A stretch of 64,000 bases of DNA from Pseudomonadota bacterium (lineage in GTDB: Bacteria > Pseudomonadota > Gammaproteobacteria > Xanthomonadales > SZUA-36): the NCBI GenBank assembly GCA_015222805.1, contig JADFVZ010000125.1, positions 24,342 through 88,341 of the forward strand. The letters run 5' to 3'. Positions 16,255-24,352 of this stretch are shown here, one piece after another. Position 1 is the stretch's first letter. Every line of letters starts with the position of its first letter. The position numbers and the translations under genes were made by a program. The notes below the pieces were generated by a model. That model worked only from the letters and a program-made list of their open reading frames with translations. It had not been told where the DNA came from and ran no database searches.

Positions 16255-16652
16255 GCTACTTGTCATTTATTGAAATAGATGAGACTAGATCATCTTTGGT
16301 AATCAATGAGACAAAATTAGAAAACAGCTGTAACAACTAGAATCAGGTGTCAATATCTGAAATAGATGAGACTGGGTTAGTGATGAAGAGCTAAATCAGC
16401 AGCTTTAGGTGAGAGAAGCTGGTTTGTGGTGACAGTAAATCTATAAGGAACGTAATAGGAGGCTGGTTACAGCCAATGCAGTAACTAAAGTGAATAGTGA
16501 AATGAAAACAAAACCAAAGGCTGTTGTGCAGGAATTCCTGTAGAGCAATAGTCCAAGGTATGTAGCAAAAAACATGAAAACTCTGGCAGGGTTGAAGCTC
16601 CCACTGAATGACAAATCTTCCTTGCATCAGAACTTTCCAAAGGAGGCGACTA
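16255..16652. other. Gap with IS ends and repeat R2
   Basis: 398 bases. Contains AATAGATGAGACT at 16274, a diverged AATCAATGAGACAA at 16301, an IS6-type end copy at 16328-16350, repeat R2 at 16361-16437, and the leader of the lipase gene. No coding region convinces me. Confidence 0.6.
16361..16437 (+). repeat. Dispersed ~77-bp repeat, copy R2
   Basis: Closest partner of R1 (15868-15944). It contains AGCTAAATCAGCAGCTTTA, which can fold as a short stem, and ends GGTTTGTGGTGACAGTAA. It lies 215 bases upstream of the lipase-protease pair. Confidence 0.5.
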
Positions 16653-18011
16653 ATGAAATGCGTAATATTTATACCGGGAATCATGGGCTCAGAGTTACGG
16701 CTCAAAAACTCCAACAAGAAGGTATGGCCGCCCAGTATTTTTGAGCTCACAATCGGTGGGTATGGTCGGATCAACGAACTGATGGACCCGGCTTTGGTGG
16801 CGACCAGGCCCATTGTTGCGATCGGGGGTTTCTATTCCGTCTATCGTTGCATACTCGATGATATCAAAACCTGTGGCTACACCAACTCTGGCGCGAGCGG
16901 GCGGAAATTTATTTCTTTTCCCTACGACTGGCGCCTCTCAAATTTGGAAACCGCACAGAAACTAGCCACCCTCCTGGACTCCGAAGATGCTTTCGATGAA
17001 CTGATTCTGATTGGCCACTCAATGGGTGGACTGGTGCTTCGCCTGCTTCTTGAAAGTGGTGAGTTTGATCACCGCCCCTGGTTCAATTCAATTACCCGGC
17101 TGATTACATATGGTACGCCGCACAATGGGGCTGCCGCTGCCCTGGAGCAGGTTACCGTTGGCGATAAAACCCTGGGCGTCAGTGCCGCAAACATCAAAAT
17201 GCTGGCCTCTGATCCAAGATACCCATCGGCCTATCAGTTAGTACCGCCGGCAGATACAGCGCTGACCATCAAGACCGCTGGTAGCGGTCAGACACCCGAA
17301 GCCATCGATTCATTCGACCCCGCAATTATCAGTGCCTTCGGTCTCAAGCAGAGTAATATTGATGCTGCGCGCGCCCAATGGGCTGCTTTGAATATAGATG
17401 ACAAACCTGCCCAAGTCGATTATTTTTCCTTCGTCGGTTCTGCGTTAAAAACTAAGTATCGGAACGACTGGAACGGAATCCAGCTCAGCACACAGGAACG
17501 CAAAGACAGTGGCGATGGCACGGTGCCGATCAGCAGCGCTATTAATATTAGGATCCCACACGCCTTTTCGCTCAAAAAGCACGCATCAATTTTTGAGGAT
17601 CGAACAACGCGTTTTGCGCTTTATCGAATGCTCGACGCACCTTCCGGCGTGAAGCCAATGTCCGCCGATACGGCTGCTGAGGTAGGTGACCCCACAGCAC
17701 TGGGGCTGAGTGTCAATAAGGAAAGCTACCAACCTCAGGACATTATCGAGGTGACGGTTTCCTACGTAGCGCCACAAACGGACCCGGGTGCAAACTTCGA
17801 AATATTTAAACTGGATGTTGAGTCTGATGAAGGTGATAGGCTGGAGTCTGTGAGTGAACCGATCAAAGTCACGTTTGAAGGGGCTGAAGTCGATAGCTTC
17901 ACTTTCTCTATCAAAATCGATCTTGAACCGGGCGTGTACGAGCTACGCACTAACAGGAAGGTAGATGACCCGGGAAGGACCCTTTTCATAGTATCAAGTG
18001 TTGAGGAGTAG
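16653..18011 (+). CDS. LCAT-like alpha/beta hydrolase (lipase/phospholipase)
   Basis: 452-residue cytosolic-looking hydrolase, no signal peptide. Seen: an N-terminal strand with the oxyanion motif CVIFIPGIMGSELR (residues 3-16), nucleophile elbow GHSMGG near residues 120-125, an Asp in SGDGTVPISSA near 285, and a likely catalytic His in LKKHASIF about 20 residues later. This is the lecithin:cholesterol acyltransferase/phospholipase A order. The last ~110 residues form an extra beta-rich domain, Ig- or macroglobulin-like (SVNKESYQPQDIIEVTVSY). The ATG at 16653 follows AGGAGG by 6 bases, which settles the start. The stop is only 4 bases before the start of the trypsin-like protease, so the two form an operon. 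I infer protease-controlled membrane or lipid attack, possibly an abortive-infection effector. Confidence 0.85.
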   Translation: MKCVIFIPGIMGSELRLKNSNKKVWPPSIFELTIGGYGRINELMDPALVATRPIVAIGGFYSVYRCILDDIKTCGYTNSGASGRKFISFPYDWRLSNLETAQKLATLLDSEDAFDELILIGHSMGGLVLRLLLESGEFDHRPWFNSITRLITYGTPHNGAAAALEQVTVGDKTLGVSAANIKMLASDPRYPSAYQLVPPADTALTIKTAGSGQTPEAIDSFDPAIISAFGLKQSNIDAARAQWAALNIDDKPAQVDYFSFVGSALKTKYRNDWNGIQLSTQERKDSGDGTVPISSAINIRIPHAFSLKKHASIFEDRTTRFALYRMLDAPSGVKPMSADTAAEVGDPTALGLSVNKESYQPQDIIEVTVSYVAPQTDPGANFEIFKLDVESDEGDRLESVSEPIKVTFEGAEVDSFTFSIKIDLEPGVYELRTNRKVDDPGRTLFIVSSVEE

Positions 18012-18015
18012 TGAA

Positions 18016-19137
18016 ATGCCCAGCCCTACGGATTTGATCAATGGCCTGTTTATGTGGGCCCTGAAATATGGCATTTTAACGGATGATGCAATGCGCGAAG
18101 CTTCGATGATTTCTGGCGATGCGGATTTGATTCCATTCGATGGTTCACACGCAGAATTTTTCAAGACCCGTAAGATCGTAAAGATCATTTCACGCAGCCG
18201 TGGCTCCACCTCGGTGATCTCTTTGTTCGCGAGGTTACCCATCGCGAGGACCAAGGCTACCAAATTAAAAGAGTTGTTTGATGACCGATATCACGAAGAG
18301 GGTTTTTCACTCGAGATTGATGTCGCCAAACCATTCAAGATTGATCAGAACATCAAGAGTACTATTAACCCGATTTACTACCACGATAGGCGCATTGCCT
18401 GTGGTTCGTCAGTTGGGTTGGGCAATCAACGCAATGCCGGCACTCTCACTGCATTGGGCAAAACGTCCAAAGAGGTTTTGATTGGTATTTCCTGCAACCA
18501 TGTAACGGGTGGTTGCAACACAGCCCGACCTGGCACGCCTATCGTCGTGCCGGGTATCCAGGATGTCAGTCCCGAAAACCCCGAAATATCTGTGATAGGT
18601 GTGCATGATTTTACCGGCCCCATGAGCCAGGGGCTTCCACAAGTGTTCGATATCTCGAAGAACTGCGATATTGCTTTTTTTCAGATCGATGATAAACAAA
18701 GTCAGTTGCTCAGTTCCATGCAGGGCAGCGATACTAATGCTTACGATACACCGACCAAATTTGCAAATGTAAAAGAAGGTCTTCTGGTGCAAAAGTGGGG
18801 AAGAACCTCTGGCCACACACAAGGCGAGGTCAAGAGAATTGTCAGCGACCCGGAATCAATCGAATACAAAGTAACCAGCTATTTCGGACCCACGAGTTCG
18901 CAAACATTCAACGGTACGGTCTACTTCAATGATTTTTTTGAAGTTGAGTCTATTGGTACTGACCCATTTTCAGTGAGTGGAGACTCTGGTTCTTTGGTGG
19001 TAACCGGGGGCAAAGGCAAGAAAATAAAAGTTGTCGGGATAATGATCGGCGGCAATGACTCTAAAAGCTACGTCTTGCCTCTAAAGCACATACTGAAAGT
19101 TCTCAAGGTACGACTAATTGGCAGCCATAATATCTAG
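18016..19137 (+). CDS. Trypsin-like serine protease, partner of the lipase
   Basis: 373-residue protein with no signal peptide. The first ~110 residues are not protease-like (SPTDLINGLFMWALKYGIL) and may be an adaptor or sensor region. The S1-type core follows with the triad visible: His in GISCNHVTGG (about 160), Asp in KNCDIAFFQID (about 216) and Ser in SVSGDSGSLVV (about 321). GAGGAG lies 8 bases before the ATG. It is co-transcribed with the hydrolase upstream. Trypsin-like domains with adaptor-type N-termini are known in bacterial conflict systems, where they cleave and activate a partner; that reading is inference here. Confidence 0.85.
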   Translation: MPSPTDLINGLFMWALKYGILTDDAMREASMISGDADLIPFDGSHAEFFKTRKIVKIISRSRGSTSVISLFARLPIARTKATKLKELFDDRYHEEGFSLEIDVAKPFKIDQNIKSTINPIYYHDRRIACGSSVGLGNQRNAGTLTALGKTSKEVLIGISCNHVTGGCNTARPGTPIVVPGIQDVSPENPEISVIGVHDFTGPMSQGLPQVFDISKNCDIAFFQIDDKQSQLLSSMQGSDTNAYDTPTKFANVKEGLLVQKWGRTSGHTQGEVKRIVSDPESIEYKVTSYFGPTSSQTFNGTVYFNDFFEVESIGTDPFSVSGDSGSLVVTGGKGKKIKVVGIMIGGNDSKSYVLPLKHILKVLKVRLIGSHNI

Positions 19138-19300
19138 TGCAATTCTTTATTCGACTTAAGATAATTGGCTCAGCATTCTTCACCTCTAGTTAGGTGGCCA
19201 AATTAACTATGCCACTACAATCCTATTAAAAAGAGCCAGTCTAATACCTCACCGGGAAGCTGGCTCAAATCATGAAGATGAATCTATATATTCAAAACTG

Positions 19301-20245
19301 CTATGAATTAAATGGGGTCGAATCAATCTTTATTGCCTCGAAGGTATGCCCATCTATGGTCTCTCCAAATATTCGATAAGCTCCTAAGCCACCCAGTGGA
19401 AAATTGAATTCACGAGAGACACCGAGCTGATCAAACCAAAAACCATCATTATTTTCAAAAGTACAAGTTGGCCCTCGTAATTGACCTTCCACCTCAACCA
19501 ATTTACAAGTAATAGTACCTATTATCAGTACTTCTGGGGGGGGGAAGTATCTTGCAACCGCATAAGTCACTTCACGGCCTGTCGGTGTCTCTCGAATATT
19601 TTTTTTCGTCAGCCTTAGCACTTCAGAGTAAAAAGCCCACTGATTACCAATAAGTAGAATATTGGTTACTGCTTCTCCATTGACATGGTATACAAAGGTC
19701 CATAGTCCATCAAGATTTGGTAACAAATACTCAGTTCTGTGTGGAAAGTCTGCAGTTGCTCCATGACCAAAAATAAAAGGTGTAATATTCTGCCAGGGGC
19801 CACCATCAAAACTAACACTGGCTAAGTTTTTGTGTCGAAACTTCATTTTCACACGACCATAGTCAGTAATGTCAAAACCTGTAACCTCACAATTAAAACA
19901 ATTGCTGTTTGAGAAGTGATTTAAGGTGGCATCGATCGTCCACATCACACCCACCTCTTCTGAAGGTGTTAGCGCAGCAGTAAATGTCAACCAGATTGCA
20001 GTACCCTCTTCATCGTAGCCATAGTAAATACCAGACACTCTGCCGTTTTGGGTATCAAAATTAAATCCCTGAGCGGTTTGGTCTTTGTTGTACCACACTC
20101 CGTTGGTTGGCTCAGTTCTCTGTGTGTATTGTTCACAATTGACGCAGGGGACCTCAACACCCGTCTGTGCTAAAGCAACAGAGGTGGGCACACCCAATCC
20201 AAATAACATCAATATGATAATTATCATCTTCAATTTCTTTTTCAT
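19301..20245 (-). CDS. Secreted protein of unknown function
   Basis: 314 residues. Signal peptide: MKKKLKMIIIILMLFGLG then a short polar region ending ALAQ. The mature part is beta-rich with paired Cys (CVNCEQ and CFNCEV) and aromatic repeats such as NGVWYNKDQTAQGFNF, DGLWTFVYHVNGEA and DGFWFDQLGVSREFNF, which look like three related sheets. The second of two close ATGs (20245) has the better distance from AAGGTGG. It starts 33 bases after the stop of the metalloprotease on the same strand, so both are likely one operon of exported products. No named family recognised. Confidence 0.65.
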   Translation of the reverse strand: MKKKLKMIIIILMLFGLGVPTSVALAQTGVEVPCVNCEQYTQRTEPTNGVWYNKDQTAQGFNFDTQNGRVSGIYYGYDEEGTAIWLTFTAALTPSEEVGVMWTIDATLNHFSNSNCFNCEVTGFDITDYGRVKMKFRHKNLASVSFDGGPWQNITPFIFGHGATADFPHRTEYLLPNLDGLWTFVYHVNGEAVTNILLIGNQWAFYSEVLRLTKKNIRETPTGREVTYAVARYFPPPEVLIIGTITCKLVEVEGQLRGPTCTFENNDGFWFDQLGVSREFNFPLGGLGAYRIFGETIDGHTFEAIKIDSTPFNS

Positions 20246-20277
20246 TTGCATGTCCACCTTATTCAATTGCTTACTAA

Positions 20278-22014
20278 CTATGGGCAAATATTATAGTAAT
20301 TTGCTGTTACTTGGGTACTATAAGCACCACAGCCTGCAGCATTACAAGCCGTTGCTTTGAGGTACCAGGTGCTACCCGGATTCACATTTACAGTTGTGTA
20401 CGTATTAGTGCCACTATACACAAGTGTAGGACTCGTAAAGCTCGATGATGTTGACATATACAACTTGTAATCTGTCGCGCTTGTTTGTGCGGTCCAGTTA
20501 ACGTCATTATAGCCATAACAAGGATCATACGCGACAGCAATTGGGTTAGGGGCTGCTGGTGGAGGCAGCGGGTCGTCATTATAGCTTGATACCGCAGTCA
20601 TTGCCGTCTCATACAACCATTTCTTCATGTTTCTACCATTTGGACCGTACGCACCCAACTGTACGCCGTTATAGGTCAATTGTGGGCTGGTAAAATAGTC
20701 AATTCGTTCACAGTTAGAAGGCAAACCATAAAAATAACAAGGAGCCGTATCATAAGATCCCATTATTGTCTGCCACGGCACAGTCGTCTCAGTCATTCCA
20801 CGCGCAAATACTGTGGTGCCATTGGTTGTGTTAGCCGTATCAGAATGAGAACCGCCGAGCATATGACCAATTTCATGTAAAGCCGTTATATCGGCTATGG
20901 CATAACCAGCTGCTGACAAGCCAAATGGGCTAGTCGAGCTATAAAGATATGCAATACCTCCCACACGTCCAGGTTGTCCTGGGAAACAGCCACTTGCGGA
21001 ATTATCACCAACCAATAAGAACGCAAGGTCGGCACCGGCAAGGTCCATTTCAGTGTCAATGTTTGCAAAAACCCCTACTTTTGCAGCCATATTATTTACA
21101 AGTATTGGTGTTTTGCACAACCCCGAAAATGTCGTAGAGACACCAGTAACGCCTACCGATGTCACCCACTTTGATGTAGGAACCAAGCTGCGGGCAAGCG
21201 CTGCATTCATCTCTGTAACAGTTTGACTAACTATTAAGCTTGGATTACTTACATCGGATGCATAATAAAACAAAATATCAACTCGGCCTGTCCCTTGCCC
21301 AGCACTTTGAGCTTGTACTGTGCTTTTTCCAGATTTACTAGCTTCTGTAGTCTGCATAGAAACCTCTGATGCTTGGTCACTGACAATCACATCTTCGCCA
21401 GTGTCGGCATTCATCATGGATTTATCGAGCTTGCTGATAATAAAACGAGATGAAGTATCATCTGTAGCTGTAATTAGATAGATATGCTTACCGTAATTAA
21501 TTTTCCCAATCACACCATTTGCGGATAGTGATAACGAAAAAAATGAATGCTCAGAACCTACAACATGGCCGCTATAGCTAACAACATCTTCATTTTTTAT
21601 TGGATTTTGTACTATTTCAACCGCTAAAAACACTGGATCAGTTATTCCAGGCAAATGAATCAAGATATCTTGGCCAGACATTTGAGCATTCTTCATATTA
21701 ACAATATCAAGGCCCTGATTTTTATTGTTGCTATTTATTGCATCCTCTTCGTTCACTCCTTTAATGATACTCAGAGCATCAACATTTATCGTTATATACT
21801 GAGAGTCCAGTAAAGCTTCTTCAAATCCTACACCAACCTGTTTGTATTCTGAGGTGTCTAATTTCTGCCCGCTAAGAGCAATCAGTGATGGTTGAGTATC
21901 TAGCTTTACTTTACTGGCTGCTAAGGCTGGATTAATAATGAGAAGACTAGTCAATAGCATCGAAGAAAGAATAGTGCGATTTAGAAATTGTCGATGTTTA
22001 CTTATTGTTTTCAT
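20278..22014 (-). CDS. Secreted reprolysin-like zinc metalloprotease
   Basis: 578 residues. A signal peptide (hydrophobic 15-31, ending PALAAS) is followed by a propeptide-like region to about 240, a zincin catalytic domain with the extended zinc motif HEIGHMLGGSH near residue 380 and a Met-turn (TIMGSY) about 30-40 residues later, and a C-terminal fibronectin-III-like domain (about 490-575, APNPIAVAYDPCYGYNDVNW). The HExxHxxGxxH motif with a Met-turn assigns it to the metzincins, M12-like. Cys pairs in the mature part suit secretion. It probably digests extracellular protein. Role in the island is unclear; it may be niche-related cargo. Confidence 0.88.
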   Translation of the reverse strand: MKTISKHRQFLNRTILSSMLLTSLLIINPALAASKVKLDTQPSLIALSGQKLDTSEYKQVGVGFEEALLDSQYITINVDALSIIKGVNEEDAINSNNKNQGLDIVNMKNAQMSGQDILIHLPGITDPVFLAVEIVQNPIKNEDVVSYSGHVVGSEHSFFSLSLSANGVIGKINYGKHIYLITATDDTSSRFIISKLDKSMMNADTGEDVIVSDQASEVSMQTTEASKSGKSTVQAQSAGQGTGRVDILFYYASDVSNPSLIVSQTVTEMNAALARSLVPTSKWVTSVGVTGVSTTFSGLCKTPILVNNMAAKVGVFANIDTEMDLAGADLAFLLVGDNSASGCFPGQPGRVGGIAYLYSSTSPFGLSAAGYAIADITALHEIGHMLGGSHSDTANTTNGTTVFARGMTETTVPWQTIMGSYDTAPCYFYGLPSNCERIDYFTSPQLTYNGVQLGAYGPNGRNMKKWLYETAMTAVSSYNDDPLPPPAAPNPIAVAYDPCYGYNDVNWTAQTSATDYKLYMSTSSSFTSPTLVYSGTNTYTTVNVNPGSTWYLKATACNAAGCGAYSTQVTANYYNICP

Positions 22015-22576
22015 ATCCTATTTCCCAAAGTGATAATAAAAGTGGGTTAAATCCCACAGTAATAGAGGAAAGGAATAACACCCTGCCCCCCTGAAATTAA
22101 CTCTAAATAGAGTCAATAACTCTAGTTCTAAAAGCCTGCAATACAGAAACCTTTAAGTTTGGTGTGCTGTGAATTTTTCGATGATCCTTTTTTAAACAAA
22201 GACATAATTATTAAAGCTGGCAGATCTCGGATAAGGAAATTGGCAACATTAAACCCCATTTAAATGCCTACCATAATATCTTGATCTAAACAGTCGTAGA
22301 ATTCTGTAAAATGCTTAGATACAGCTAATCTGATGAAAGTTTATCAATCCCCAGTTCGAAACAATAGGGTTCTTATTAGCTTAATTCAATGTACTTGATA
22401 CATATCATTTAGCAGCTAATCTATAGCGAAATAGTGAGAGAATTTAGCTTGTGGTGGCAGTACTTAAAAGGGTAAAATATTTTTTTCAAAAATTTAGTTC
22501 TTAATTGAGGTGAGAGCTACTTAAGCACTTGCTTTGGTGACTAATACAAATTTTCAATAGAACAAAAATTCGTATT
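22015..22576. other. Gap upstream of the metalloprotease, holds repeat R3
   Basis: 562 AT-rich bases. Repeat R3 sits at 22391-22462. The metalloprotease promoter must lie in the first ~150 bases but no clear boxes were fixed. A weak frame follows at 22577-22807 (76 codons, no ribosome binding site, no family); I do not call it. Confidence 0.55.
22391..22462 (+). repeat. Dispersed repeat, copy R3
   Basis: Diverged relative of R1/R2/R4: GTACTTGATA, GCAGCTAATC, AGTGAGAGAATTTAGCTTGTGG and TGGCAGTA. Closest to R4 at 28794-28867, with which it shares the CTTGATA start. Confidence 0.4.
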
Positions 22577-22787
22577 ATGTTAGTAAAATCCAGATCTAGT
22601 CTTCTTGATTCTTTGGTATGGATATCACAAGACACTCTCTTATTACAATTGATCCACTGTCATGCCCACTTAGAAATACACTTGACCCAGCTTGAGGATC
22701 GACTCGATGCTCTTGTAACGGCAACTACCCAGCAAAAAAGCTCGGCCACAGGCGGCTTCCAGCCGTCTGTCACCATAGGGTTTACAA

Positions 22788-22822
22788 TACCCAGGCAGCT
22801 TCGATAGCTTTATGCCTGGGTA
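22788..22822. repeat. Inverted repeat TACCCAGGCA / TGCCTGGGTA
   Basis: Perfect 10-base arms (22788-22797 and 22813-22822) around a 15-base loop that itself contains AGCT...AGCT. It overlaps the last codons of the istA remnant. It may be a small terminator or a REP-like stem; there is no T-run. Confidence 0.45.
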
Positions 22823-23768
22823 ATCACAGTGGCTGTGGATGGCCCGCACTTCTCCGCCCAGCGTATAAAGCGCTGCGGCGACCAGGCACTGTATTTTTGA
22901 TGGGACTTGGGCATGTGTTCACGTACTGTAGTGTGGCCACCTTTTGTAAAAGACCGCAGGTGGCTTGCCACCCGCTTGTTCCTGTAGAAGCACTCGACGG
23001 TGTTATCGGTAATACGCAGACCCAGTTGCTTTTTGATGAGCTGATACGGCACCGAGTAATAGTGCCGTTCGAACTCCACGTGATAATCAATATGTACCCG
23101 CACCTTTTTTCACTCGGCGTAGGTGTACACATTGGCTGGTCCAGGGAAGCAAACATCTCCTGGCGTGAACCCGGCAGCTTTTTGAAGGGTCGATTGTTAA
23201 GCCGGATCAATAGCTCCCGGATCACCTGATTGAGTTCTGCCAATGAGAAAAAGGTGCGATTGCGCAGTGCCCCCAGTACCGCAATAAATATCTGCGCTTC
23301 ACGTATCTCACCGGTATATTGATCAACCACTGGCATCGTCTGGCCGGCATAGTCAGCGAACAGTTCACCGGCGCGGTGATCCTGGCGCATCACCACATCC
23401 AGCTTGCCGCGCCATTGGCGATACATGTCACAGAACCAACTGTATTGATAACCACACGGGTGTTGCTCCAGGTATTCCTGCCACAACACTTCACCCACAA
23501 AGCCCACCGATACACCGTTTGGTAAACCAATCCGCCACTGGCTGTCGGGATGTGCATCCAATACCTGTGCCCGTTGAAACCGGGCGGGTTGTACACCCGG
23601 TAAAACACCCTTTTTAATCAGTATATTCTTGCTGGCATACAAGGTCTGTACAGGGAAGCCCTCTGTTGCTGCATACTCAGTCATACTTTTACCGGAGGCT
23701 TCGCAGGCCCGGATATGTTCTAGCCAATAACGCTGACGTGTCGTCAGCGTGGGAATTATATTTTGCAT
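22810..23768 (-). pseudogene. Chimeric IS66 TnpA / IS21 IstA pseudogene
   Basis: Reading from 23768: the first ~93 codons match the IS66 accessory protein TnpA (TRQRYWLEHIRACEASGKSM, EGFPVQTLY, WRIGLPNGVSV). The frame then runs into IS21 IstA (LWQEYLEQHPCGYQYSWFCD, MRQDHRAGELFADYAGQ with the first catalytic Asp). After FIAVLGA it jumps to LRNRTFFSLAELNQVI, an internal in-frame deletion that removes the second Asp and the Glu of the DDE triad. A frameshift near 23103-23120 moves the C-terminus to another frame (HYYSVPYQLIKKQLGLRI, ending VITQA at 22810). No istB follows. Confidence 0.85.
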
Positions 23769-23850
23769 CGCTCGTTACTCCTGATTACCAGGTGTATAGC
23801 GTGACGGGTAATCGTTTAGGAAAACAGGGTGGGGTTTACTTTGCGCTTAC

Positions 23851-23941
23851 AATTGATGAGACTGGCCGAACTAATAATCAGTCACTTATGCAATAAATAT
23901 TGGTAATAGATGAGACTGAATGACGGTAATAGATGCGACTG
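23851..23941 (+). repeat. GATGAGACTG repeats at the outer end of the istA remnant
   Basis: Three copies: AATTGATGAGACTGG (23851-23865), AATAGATGAGACTG (23905-23918) and AATAGATGCGACTG (23928-23941). The last two are 23 bases apart. Same motif as at 15848-15883; its presence upstream of istA supports it as the transposase-binding end of this IS. Confidence 0.5.
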
Positions 23942-23974
23942 CGTTACAAACTTTGAAAAGAGCCTGAAGATTTA

Positions 23975-24124
23975 GTGATCAAGCAAACCCGAAAGATTGG
24001 GCCAACTCGCCGGAGCGTATCTGGGGTCTATGTTTTTCGTGGAAAAGTGGGGATATCATTCGAGTCTACTGTTGATTTGCATCCAAATATATACCATTTT
24101 GAATCGCCCCGTGAGGTAACGTGA
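23975..24124 (+). pseudogene. TnsA-like transposon endonuclease, N-terminal remnant
   Basis: Open from a GTG at 23975. The first ~32 codons (KQTRKIGPTRRSVSGVY, then FRGKVGISFEST) resemble the start of TnsA-type endonucleases of Tn7-like transposons, which carry an SG...FRG...(F/Y)ES(T/L)LERDF pattern. Right after FEST the family match stops at 24070, where a TGTTGATTTGCATCC motif begins, and the frame ends at 24124. An end of another element may have cut it. Assignment rests on a short match. Confidence 0.5.
24070..24095 (+). repeat. TGTTGATTTGCATCCAAA transposon-end-like motif
   Basis: Close match to the left arm at 8658 (TGTTAATTTGCATCCAAA) and to the minus-strand arms at 8702 and 14671. 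It begins exactly where the TnsA-like match stops, as a transposon end would. Confidence 0.45.
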
Positions 24125-24352
24125 TACAAAGCACCTGCAAATTCCAGTCGAAGTGGACGTGCCATAGAAACCTTCTAAACTATAAATCGACCCTCAAATC
24201 AATCAGAAGGGTATACAAAATACAAGACCTGACCCCTTTCTTTTTTACCATCGAGAGGCTCCAGTCTTTTAAGCACTATCGCAAAAACACAGCTTGGTGA
24301 AAAAACTTTACGTGTTCAATCGATCCTGCCAATATCTGGTCTCCGTGCCGCA

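Larger units (their letters stand above)
23769..24352. other. Gap with IS21-type end repeats and a tnsA remnant
   Basis: 584 bases between the istA remnant and the end of hamB. Contains GATGAGACTG-type repeats (23851-23941), a tnsA-like fragment (23975-24124), the TGTTGATTTGCATCC motif at 24070 and AT-rich sequence after it. I see no intact gene. Confidence 0.6.

Noticed and set aside
15868-16437. Integron attC sites for repeats R1/R2
   Set aside because: They lack the paired core sites (RYYYAAC/GTTRRRY) and the long imperfect palindrome of attC; no integron integrase is present.
22577-22807. 76-codon plus-strand reading frame
   Set aside because: No ribosome binding site, no family resemblance; its 3' half runs into IS remnant sequence.
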